From contig JAIYAI010000667.1 in assembly GCA_027489135.1 (NCBI GenBank), positions 1-5,794 of the forward strand: a stretch of 5,794 nt of DNA, written 5' to 3'. The stretch comes from Acetobacteraceae bacterium. GTDB lineage: Bacteria; Pseudomonadota; Alphaproteobacteria; Acetobacterales; Acetobacteraceae. Of this stretch, positions 1 to 5,339 are shown piece after piece. A model generated the notes under the pieces. The model ran no database searches, was not told the origin of the DNA, and saw nothing but the letters and a program-made list of their open reading frames with translations. How positions within the stretch are numbered: position 1 is the first letter of the stretch; the number at the start of each line of letters is the position of its first letter. The position numbers were made by a program, and so were the translations under genes.

Positions 1-543
1 ATCGCCTTCTGGTGGATCTACGACCCGCAGTTCAGCATCATCAGCTACCTCTTCGTCGACGTGCTGGGCTGGCGGACCACCAATATCGACTTCATCGGCA
101 GCGCCTGGCCGGCCCGCTGGAGCCTGATCTGCGCCAATATCTGGCGCGGCATTCCCTTCGTGGCGATCTCCCTCCTCGCCGGGCTGCAGACCATCTCGCC
201 CAGCCTCTATGAGGCCGCGCTGCTGGATGGCAGCACGGGCTGGCAGCGCTTCCGCTATATCACCTTCCCGATGCTGATGCCGATCCTGGCGATCGTCATG
301 ACCTTCTCGATCATCTTCACCTTCACCGACTTCCAATTGGTCTACGCCATCACCCGCGGCGGGCCGGTGAACAGCACGCATCTGCTGGCGACGCTGGCCT
401 TCCAGCGCGGCATCCCGGGCGGACAGCTTGGCGAGGGCGCGGCGATCGCGGTCTCCATGATCCCCTTCCTCGTCTTCGCCACCCTGTTCAGCTACTTCGC
501 CCTCGCGCGGCGGAAGTGGCAGCAGGGCGAAGGCAACGACTGA
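1..543 (+). CDS. Sugar ABC transporter permease, MalF-type (5' truncated)
   Basis: This is an inner-membrane permease subunit of a carbohydrate-uptake (CUT1-like) ABC transporter. It would form the translocation channel together with the next permease. The frame is open from base 1 and stops with TGA at 541-543, giving 180 visible residues. Full-length family members are near 290-300, so roughly the first 110 residues lie off the left edge. The EAA loop that docks on the ATPase is clear: E71-A72-A73, D76-G77 and the I87-T-F-P90 end. Hydrophobic segments lie at about residues 40-62, 88-111 and 146-168. A family-typical GGP-x-N-S-T stretch follows the second of these (about residues 120-126). 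The tail is basic and polar. Substrate specificity cannot be read from a permease. No ATPase or binding-protein gene is in the window; they may lie upstream. Confidence 0.93.
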   Translation: MAFWWIYDPQFSIISYLFVDVLGWRTTNIDFIGSAWPARWSLICANIWRGIPFVAISLLAGLQTISPSLYEAALLDGSTGWQRFRYITFPMLMPILAIVMTFSIIFTFTDFQLVYAITRGGPVNSTHLLATLAFQRGIPGGQLGEGAAIAVSMIPFLVFATLFSYFALARRKWQQGEGND

Positions 544-552
544 GCGGCGACC

Positions 553-557
553 GGGAG
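553..557 (+). promoter_or_regulatory. Ribosome binding site of the MalG-type permease
   Basis: GGGAG sits 7 nt before the ATG at 565, inside the 21-nt gap after the upstream permease stop. It fixes the start of the second permease and supports co-transcription of the pair. Confidence 0.75.
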
Positions 558-564
558 AACCAGC

Positions 565-1479
565 ATGTCCGACGCCGCCTCCGTCACCAACGCGCCGGTG
601 CCGCAGTCCAACAGCGCCACCGCGCAGCCCGAGATGATGACCTGGGACAGCAAGACCCGCCGCCTGGTCATGCTGTGGATCCCGCTGGCCTGCTTCCTGC
701 TGATCCTGCTGTTCCCGTTCTACTGGATGACGATCACGGCGTTCAAACCGAACGCGGAGCTTTACGACTACAAGACCTACAACCCCTTCCTGATCGGCTC
801 TCCGACCCTGCAGCACCTCTGGCTGCTGCTGTTCGAGACGAGCTATCCGCGCTGGCTCTGGACGACGATGACCGTCGCCATCGCCTCGACCGTGCTGTCG
901 CTGCTGTCCTCGACGCTCGCGGCCTATGCGATCCAGCGGCTCCGCTTCCGCGGCAGCCAGTATGTCGGCCTGGCGATCTATCTTGCCTACCTGGTGCCTC
1001 CATCGATCCTGTTCATTCCGCTGGCGACGTTGGTCTTCAAGCTCGGGCTCTTCGATACGCCCTTCGCGCTGATCCTGACCTACCCGACCTTCCTGATCCC
1101 GTTCTGCACCTGGCTGCTGATCGGGTACTTCAAGTCGATTCCCTATGAGCTGGAAGAGTGCGCGCTGATCGACGGCGCGACGCGCATCCAGATCCTGACC
1201 AAGATCACCCTGCCCTTGGCGGTGCCGGGGCTGATCAGCGCCGGCATCTTCAGCTTCACGCTGTCCTGGAACGAGTTCATCTACGCGTTGGCCTTCATCC
1301 AGAGCAGCGAGAAGAAGACGGTGCCGGTGGCGATCCTGACGGAGCTGGTGACGGGCGACGTCTACCAGTGGGGCGCGCTGATGGCCGGCAGCCTGCTGGG
1401 CTCGCTGCCGGTCGCCATCTTCTACAGCTTCTTCGTGGACTACTACGTGTCCTCGCTGACCGGCGCGGTGAAGGAGTAG
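565..1479 (+). CDS. Carbohydrate ABC transporter permease, MalG-type
   Basis: This is the second inner-membrane permease of the sugar ABC importer and pairs with the MalF-type subunit encoded 21 nt upstream. The 304-residue protein has a polar, Ser/Ala/Gln-rich N-terminal tail (about 1-33). Six hydrophobic segments follow at about 34-56, 101-122, 132-152, 168-188, 219-240 and 268-291. The EAA loop is E198-C199-A200, D203-G204, ending I214-T-L-P217; Cys replaces the middle Ala. The early F-x-x-x-x-x-A-F-K-P-N-A-E stretch (about 52-65) is typical of MalG-like permeases. The ATG is chosen for its GGGAG site. The stop codon lies inside an inverted repeat that probably ends the operon. The family call is secure; the transported sugar is unknown. 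No ATPase gene follows, since the next gene is on the opposite strand. Confidence 0.95.
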   Translation: MSDAASVTNAPVPQSNSATAQPEMMTWDSKTRRLVMLWIPLACFLLILLFPFYWMTITAFKPNAELYDYKTYNPFLIGSPTLQHLWLLLFETSYPRWLWTTMTVAIASTVLSLLSSTLAAYAIQRLRFRGSQYVGLAIYLAYLVPPSILFIPLATLVFKLGLFDTPFALILTYPTFLIPFCTWLLIGYFKSIPYELEECALIDGATRIQILTKITLPLAVPGLISAGIFSFTLSWNEFIYALAFIQSSEKKTVPVAILTELVTGDVYQWGALMAGSLLGSLPVAIFYSFFVDYYVSSLTGAVKE

Positions 1480-1499
1480 GGCCCCTCGGGCCCTACTCC
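1473..1499. terminator. Hairpin between convergent genes, probable bidirectional terminator
   Basis: Bases 1473-1484 are perfectly complementary to 1488-1499, giving a 12-bp G+C-rich stem with a 3-nt loop. The left arm includes the TAG stop of the permease (1477-1479). The SDR gene, read from the other strand, ends 8 nt beyond the hairpin, at 1507. There is no clear U-run on either side, so termination is inferred from stem strength and convergent placement. Confidence 0.6.
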
Positions 1500-1506
1500 C
1501 TTCCCA

Positions 1507-2268
1507 TCACAGCTTCACGTTCAACGCCCGCACATACCCCCGGTTCTTGGTCGGCGTCAGCCAGACCTCGTTCATCGTCACATGCGGCGGCAGGGTGGCG
1601 ATGTAGAGCAGCATGTCCGCGCAATCCTGGGGCTGCAGCATCTCGTCCAGCTCCTGCTGGGTCAGCGGGTTCGGACGCTTCTTGAGGATCTCGGTGTTCA
1701 CCTCGCCCGGGCAGAAGGCGGTGCTGCGGATGCCGTTGATGCATTCGGCCTGGTTGATCGTGTGGCTCATCGCCACCACGCCGTGCTTGCTGGCGACATA
1801 GCCGGGGCCGCTCATCAGCCCGATGTTGCGGCCCGCCATGGAGGCGGTGTGGATCATCACGCCGCCGCCCTGCGCGCGCATGACCGGTAGCGTCGCCTGG
1901 GCCACGTAGAAGGCGCTGGTCAGGTTGCCGCCGATCAGCTCGTCGATGCCGGCGGGCGAAATATTGGCCCAGCCACGATCCACGATGTTCAGCCCGGCAT
2001 TGCTGACCAGCACGTCGATCCGGCCGAACTCCTTGGCGATGCCGTCGACCACGGCCTGGACCTGCGTCGCCTTCATCAGGTCCGCGGGGCGCACCACCGC
2101 CTTGCCGCCGGCGGCCTTGATGCGGCCGGCCACCTCCTCCAGCGGCTCCTTGCGGCGGCCAGTGATCACCACCGTGGCGCCCTCCGCCGCGAAGCGTTCC
2201 GCCGTCGCGGCGCCGATGCCGGTGCCGGCGCCGGTCACCCAGGCGATCTTGCCCTCAAGCTGGCCCAT
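1507..2268 (-). CDS. SDR family NAD(P)-dependent oxidoreductase
   Basis: This is a classical short-chain dehydrogenase/reductase of 253 residues, a cytosolic enzyme that interconverts a hydroxyl and a keto group using NAD(P). The cofactor motif T12-G13-A-G-T-G17-I-G19 is intact. R38-R39 at the end of the second strand suggest a preference for NADP(H). The N90-A91-G92 motif, N115, S143, Y157 and K161 (Y-x-x-x-K) supply the catalytic tetrad. P187-G188 follows the active site. The start is the ATG at 2268, because GGAGGG lies 7 nt upstream of it. A GTG 12 codons earlier has no such support. The gene is convergent with the ABC permeases and divergent from the enolase-superfamily gene, suggesting a role in the same sugar or polyol pathway. 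The substrate is unknown; FabG-like fatty acid synthesis is less likely in this context. Confidence 0.93.
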   Translation of the reverse strand: MGQLEGKIAWVTGAGTGIGAATAERFAAEGATVVITGRRKEPLEEVAGRIKAAGGKAVVRPADLMKATQVQAVVDGIAKEFGRIDVLVSNAGLNIVDRGWANISPAGIDELIGGNLTSAFYVAQATLPVMRAQGGGVMIHTASMAGRNIGLMSGPGYVASKHGVVAMSHTINQAECINGIRSTAFCPGEVNTEILKKRPNPLTQQELDEMLQPQDCADMLLYIATLPPHVTMNEVWLTPTKNRGYVRALNVKL

Positions 2269-2275
2269 GTCCTGT

Positions 2276-2281
2276 CCCTCC
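2276..2281 (-). promoter_or_regulatory. Ribosome binding site of the SDR gene
   Basis: On the minus strand this reads GGAGGG, 7 nt before the ATG at 2268. It decides the start in favour of this ATG over an in-frame GTG at 2304. Confidence 0.8.
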
Positions 2282-2286
2282 CTCTC

Positions 2287-2305
2287 CGTGGGTCGATCGC
2301 CCACG
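2287..2305. promoter_or_regulatory. Interrupted palindrome in divergent promoter region, candidate operator
   Basis: CGTGGG (2287-2292) and CCCACG (2300-2305) form perfect 6-bp arms around a 7-nt centre that itself contains CGATCG. The element lies in the 110-nt gap between the divergent SDR and enolase-superfamily genes, about 20 nt upstream of the SDR start. That is a plausible place for a dimeric repressor or activator. No family-specific consensus was recognised, and no convincing -35/-10 pair could be assigned in this gap. Confidence 0.35.
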
Positions 2306-2367
2306 CTACGCCCGGCCCGGCGGCTTGTGGAGGGGCGGGCGCCGTGCTTCCCTTCGCCAACCGCTAC

Positions 2368-2373
2368 GGGGGA
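2368..2373 (+). promoter_or_regulatory. Ribosome binding site of the enolase-superfamily gene
   Basis: GGGGGA lies 5 nt before the ATG at 2379. It supports this start over an upstream in-frame GTG at 2325. Confidence 0.65.
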
Positions 2374-2378
2374 AACGC

Positions 2379-3551
2379 ATGAAGATCGCCAAGGTGGAGA
2401 CGCTGCGCGCGGATGCCGGCTGGCGGCTGTTCAGCTTCCTCAAGGTCACCACGGATGACGGCCTGGTCGGCTGGTCCGAATACAACGAGAGCTTTGGCTC
2501 CACTGGCCTCTCCTCCGTCATCGATGGCCTCTCGCCGCTGATCATCGGCCGCGACCCGACGCGCTTCGAGGCGGTGACGGCCTATCTGCACGTGATGACG
2601 CGGCAGTCGCGCGGCGGGCTGAACCAGCAGGCGATCGCGGCGATCGAGAACGCGCTGCTCGACATCGCCGCGAAGGCGCGCGGCATCCCGGTCTATGCGC
2701 TGTTCGGCGGGCCGATCCGGGAGCGGATCCCGGTCTACTGGTCGCATTTCGGCAGCTACCGCGTGCGTAACCACGCCCATATGGGCACCCCGCCGCTGCC
2801 CGACTACGACGAGGTCGCGCGCCACGCCGCGGAGGTGAAGGCGCTCGGCTTCAAGGGGCTCAAGACCAACATCCTGATCCCCGGCCAGGACGGGAAGCTC
2901 TACCAGTACAGCCCTGGCTTCGCGCGGCATGCGGGCTGGCCGGAGCTGAACTGGGACAACAAGACCCTCTCCCTGCTGCAGACGCATCTGGGCCGGATCC
3001 GCGATGCGGTGGGGGCGGAGATGGGCATCCATCTCGACACCAATTTCCACTTCAAGACCGAGGGCTTCCTGCGCATCGCCGAGGCGGTCCGGCCCTTCAA
3101 CCTCACCTGGCTCGAAATCGACACGCATGATCCGGCGGGGCTCGCCACGATCAAGCGTGCCGCCCCCTGCCCCATCGCCAGTTGCGAGACGCTGCACGGG
3201 CGCCGCGAGTTCCGGCCCTTCCTCGAGCACTATGCGATGGATGTCGGCATCGTCGACGTGATCTGGAACGGCCTGTCGGAATCGATGAAGATCGCCGCCA
3301 TGTGCGACGTCTATGAGGTCAACTGTGCACCGCATAATTTCTACGGCAACCTCTGCACGCAGATCAGCGCGCATTTCAGCGCGACCATCCCGAATTTCCG
3401 CGTGATGGAGATCGACATCGACAGCGTGAAGTGGCGCGACGAGTTCACCACGCCGCCGGTGATCGAAAACGGCGAACTGGTGCTGCCCACCGCCCCCGGC
3501 TGGGGCGTCGAGGTGCATGAGGCCGCGATCCGCGCGCGCCCGCCCAAGTAG
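2379..3551 (+). CDS. Mandelate racemase/muconate lactonizing enzyme family protein (enolase superfamily)
   Basis: This 390-residue cytosolic, probably Mg2+-dependent enzyme would abstract the alpha-proton of a carboxylate, most likely as an acid-sugar dehydratase or isomerase. The N-terminal capping domain spans about 1-115; the (beta/alpha)8 barrel spans about 140-375. Metal ligands by alignment to mandelate racemase are D220, E246 and E270. The H319/D293 dyad is present (within A-P-H-N and I-V-D), as is E344. K162 matches the first Lys of the K-x-K motif but the second is N164. The third-strand motif is D220-T-N222. The usual E-E-P at the second ligand is E246-I-D, and residues about 167-196 form an extra loop. 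Start: ATG at 2379, by ribosome site. It leads a plus-strand pair with the 2-hydroxyacid dehydrogenase. The superfamily is secure; the substrate is not. Confidence 0.92.
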   Translation: MKIAKVETLRADAGWRLFSFLKVTTDDGLVGWSEYNESFGSTGLSSVIDGLSPLIIGRDPTRFEAVTAYLHVMTRQSRGGLNQQAIAAIENALLDIAAKARGIPVYALFGGPIRERIPVYWSHFGSYRVRNHAHMGTPPLPDYDEVARHAAEVKALGFKGLKTNILIPGQDGKLYQYSPGFARHAGWPELNWDNKTLSLLQTHLGRIRDAVGAEMGIHLDTNFHFKTEGFLRIAEAVRPFNLTWLEIDTHDPAGLATIKRAAPCPIASCETLHGRREFRPFLEHYAMDVGIVDVIWNGLSESMKIAAMCDVYEVNCAPHNFYGNLCTQISAHFSATIPNFRVMEIDIDSVKWRDEFTTPPVIENGELVLPTAPGWGVEVHEAAIRARPPK

Positions 3552-3558
3552 TGCAGGT

Positions 3559-3579
3559 CCAGGGGGCGCGGCCCCCTGG
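3559..3579. repeat. Hairpin 1 of intergenic tandem hairpin array
   Basis: Bases 3559-3567 pair perfectly with 3571-3579, giving a 9-bp stem and a 3-nt loop, 7 nt after the stop of the enolase-superfamily gene. It could act as a terminator or as an mRNA-stabilising 3' structure, but no U-run follows. Its sequence is closely related to the next hairpin. Confidence 0.7.
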
Positions 3580-3586
3580 TGGGGTT

Positions 3587-3607
3587 CCAAGGGGCGACCC
3601 CCCTTGG
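3587..3607. repeat. Hairpin 2 of intergenic tandem hairpin array
   Basis: Bases 3587-3594 pair perfectly with 3600-3607, giving an 8-bp stem and a 5-nt loop. Together with the flanking bases this is a 28-nt-period copy of hairpin 1: 3559-3584 and 3587-3612 align without gaps at 20 of 26 positions. One stem pair changes from G-C to A-T. Confidence 0.7.
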
Positions 3608-3613
3608 TGGAGC

Positions 3614-3630
3614 GCGAGGCGAAGCCTCGC
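3614..3630. repeat. Hairpin 3 of intergenic hairpin array
   Basis: GCGAGGC (3614-3620) pairs with GCCTCGC (3624-3630) around a GAA loop. It lies 4 nt before the ribosome binding site of the dehydrogenase. This position could affect translation of that gene or the 5' end of a processed transcript. Confidence 0.6.
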
Positions 3631-3634
3631 ATTC

Positions 3635-3640
3635 GGGAGA
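3635..3640 (+). promoter_or_regulatory. Ribosome binding site of the 2-hydroxyacid dehydrogenase
   Basis: GGGAGA lies 5 nt before the ATG at 3646. It decides the start; the reading frame is open much further upstream, into the preceding gene and through the hairpin array. Confidence 0.75.
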
Positions 3641-3645
3641 ACGAC

Positions 3646-4692
3646 ATGGCCAAGTTCAAAGTCTACACGCCCGCCGGCGCCAGCTTCACCGTCGCCGGCG
3701 GCGGCTACGACCTGGAGATGGAGCCCCTGCAGGGCCTGGATGTCGAGATCATCGAGGCGCCGGCGACGGAGGACGGCTTCATCGCCGCCGCCGCCGCGGA
3801 TGCCGACGCGATCTATGCCAAGGGCATGCCGATCACCAAGAAGGTGATCGACGCGATGCAGAAGTGCCGCTCCATCACGCTCGGCTCGGTCGGCGTCGAC
3901 AGCGTGGACGTGAAGGCGGCGACGGCGCGGGGCATCCCGGTGACGAACGTGCCCGACACCTTCATCGACGAGGTCGCCGACCACGCGATGACGCTGCTGC
4001 TGGCCGGCTTCCGCCGCGTCATCGAGCAGGACAAGATGGTGCGCGAGGGCCGTTGGCGCGAAGGCCGCCCGGCGCTGCTGAAGATCCCGCGCCTGATGGG
4101 CCAGACGCTCGGCTTCGTGTCCTTCGGCCGCGTCGCCCGCGCCGTGTCCCGCCGCGCCAAGGCCTTCGGCCTCAACATGATCGCCTACGACCCCTTCGTC
4201 GAGGAGCAGATCCTGCCCGAATATGGCGTGATCCCCGCGACGCTGAGCGAGGTGATGAGCCGCTCCGACTTCGTGTCCATGCATGCTCCGGCGCGCCCGG
4301 AATGCGAGAAGATGCTGCGCGAGGAGCACTTCAAGCTCATGAAGCCGACGGCGATCTTCATCAACACCGGCCGCGGCCCCACCGTGGACGAGGCCGCGCT
4401 GATCAAGGCACTGCAGGAAGGCTGGATGGCGCATGCCGCGCTCGACGTGCTGGAAGTCGAGCCGCCGTCGCACAACAACCCGCTGCTGCGGATGGAGAAC
4501 GTCACCCTTTCCGCCCACACCGCCTCGGCCTCCGCCCGCTTCGACGAGGCGCGCAAGCGCCGCGTCGGCCAGGAGCTGTCGCTGGTGCTGCAGGGCAAGT
4601 GGCCGATGTCCTGCGTCAACCCGGCGGTTCTGCAGAACACCACGCTGCAGCGCTGGCAGCCGATCGGCATCACGCGCGGCCCGAACAGCTGA
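3646..4692 (+). CDS. D-isomer-specific 2-hydroxyacid dehydrogenase family protein
   Basis: This 348-residue cytosolic oxidoreductase would interconvert a 2-keto acid and a D-2-hydroxyacid with NAD(P)H. The catalytic triad of the PGDH/GyaR/LdhA family is visible: R243 (N-T-G-R-G), E272 (D-V-L-E-V-E-P) and H291 (S-A-H-T-A-S). The family G-V-D-x-V-D segment is at about 83-88. D182 ends the second cofactor strand, favouring NAD(H). The glycine motif is odd: where G-x-G-x-x-G is expected the protein has S159-F-G161-R-V-A164, so only the middle Gly remains. The C-terminal tail (about 325-348) extends beyond the last catalytic-domain helix. Start: ATG at 3646 by its ribosome site. It is encoded 94 nt after the enolase-superfamily gene and could reduce or oxidise that enzyme's keto-acid product (inference). 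Phosphoglycerate dehydrogenase proper is unlikely: there is no regulatory ACT domain, and the context is catabolic. Confidence 0.92.
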   Translation: MAKFKVYTPAGASFTVAGGGYDLEMEPLQGLDVEIIEAPATEDGFIAAAAADADAIYAKGMPITKKVIDAMQKCRSITLGSVGVDSVDVKAATARGIPVTNVPDTFIDEVADHAMTLLLAGFRRVIEQDKMVREGRWREGRPALLKIPRLMGQTLGFVSFGRVARAVSRRAKAFGLNMIAYDPFVEEQILPEYGVIPATLSEVMSRSDFVSMHAPARPECEKMLREEHFKLMKPTAIFINTGRGPTVDEAALIKALQEGWMAHAALDVLEVEPPSHNNPLLRMENVTLSAHTASASARFDEARKRRVGQELSLVLQGKWPMSCVNPAVLQNTTLQRWQPIGITRGPNS

Positions 4693-4705
4693 GCAGAGGC
4701 AGGGC

Positions 4706-4734
4706 CGGCAGGCCTTCTACAGGAAGGCCTGCCG
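4706..4734. terminator. Hairpin between convergent genes, probable bidirectional terminator
   Basis: Bases 4706-4717 are perfectly complementary to 4723-4734, giving a 12-bp stem with a 5-nt loop. It sits 13 nt after the dehydrogenase stop and overlaps the last codons and stop (4717-4719) of the convergent MarC gene. Neither side has a U-run, so the terminator role is inferred from stem strength and position. Confidence 0.6.
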
Positions 4735-5334
4735 AAGCCCGTCGATGGTGAACTGCGCGGCGAGCGCGGCCAGCAGGACCCCCAGCACGCGCCCCGCGAC
4801 ATTGGTTCCCGTCACGCCGAGCACCTGCGTCACCCGGGCCGCGCCGAGCAGCGCCAGCAGCGTGGCGCCGAGCGCGACCAGCAGGGCCGCCAGCAGTACG
4901 GCAATCTGGGCCGGATCGTCGCCGGCCTGTTGGCGCAGCAGGACGAGGCTGGTCATCGAACCCGGCCCGGCGATCAACGGGATTGCCAGCGGGAAGACGC
5001 TGATATCGGCCTGCTGCACCGCGGCCTCCTCCTCCTTCGGAGAGGTGCGCAGCGCATGCCGTCCCATCACCATGTCGGCCGCCATGAGGAACAGCAGCAG
5101 GCCGCCGGCGACCTGCATGGCCGGGATGGAGATCCCCATCGCCCGCAGCAGCAGGCCACCGACGAGCACGAATCCGAGCAGCACGACGAAGGCGATGGCG
5201 ACGGCCCGGATCGCCTGGCGACGGCGCTCCGTGGCCGGCACGCCCGGCGTCATCGCCATGAACAGGGCCGCCGTACCGGGTGGATCGAGGATCACCAGAA
5301 GCGCGACCAGCGCGTGCAATCCGATCTCCAGCAC
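4717..5334 (-). CDS. MarC family integral membrane protein
   Basis: This is a 205-residue multi-pass inner-membrane protein of the MarC (UPF0056) family, whose transport role is not firmly established. About six hydrophobic segments are present. Family motifs are D17-P-P-G-T in the first segment, V-A-G-G (75-78) followed by L-L-L-F-L-M-A-A-D-M, and A-I-P-L-I-A-G-P-G (117-125). The start is a GTG at 5334: the hydrophobic family N-terminus begins there and GGAG lies 8 nt upstream. Residues encoded further upstream in this frame are arginine- and glycine-rich and unlike the family. The upstream Bug-type gene ends only 5 nt before, and its last codon supplies the ribosome site, so translation is probably coupled. 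The length matches the family (about 200-220). The name MarC is historical; a link to multiple antibiotic resistance is not implied. Confidence 0.9.
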   Translation of the reverse strand: MLEIGLHALVALLVILDPPGTAALFMAMTPGVPATERRRQAIRAVAIAFVVLLGFVLVGGLLLRAMGISIPAMQVAGGLLLFLMAADMVMGRHALRTSPKEEEAAVQQADISVFPLAIPLIAGPGSMTSLVLLRQQAGDDPAQIAVLLAALLVALGATLLALLGAARVTQVLGVTGTNVAGRVLGVLLAALAAQFTIDGLRQAFL

Positions 5335-5339
5335 GCGCG

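Noticed and set aside
2269..2304. Upstream GTG start extending the SDR by 12 residues
   Set aside because: The extension is charged and precedes the family N-terminus. The internal ATG at 2268 has a good ribosome site, and the longer form would place its start codon in the candidate operator.
3517..3645. Longer dehydrogenase start inside the preceding gene
   Set aside because: It would translate the hairpin array into Gly/Pro/Arg-rich sequence unlike the family. The ATG at 3646 has its own ribosome site.
2364..3659. Long open frame (431 codons) on the minus strand antisense to the enolase-superfamily gene
   Set aside because: High G+C content keeps antisense frames open. The translation is rich in Arg, Asp, Leu and Val without recognisable motifs, and the plus-strand gene has full family signatures.
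3781..3813. GCC-rich microsatellite-like run in the dehydrogenase gene
   Set aside because: It simply encodes a short alanine-rich helix segment (about residues 46-55) in high-G+C sequence; no repeat expansion is evident.
3579..4751. Long plus-strand open frame in another phase over the dehydrogenase gene
   Set aside because: The translation is low-complexity Arg/Gly/Asp/Ala-rich sequence typical of a shifted frame in G+C-rich DNA. The true frame carries the catalytic residues.
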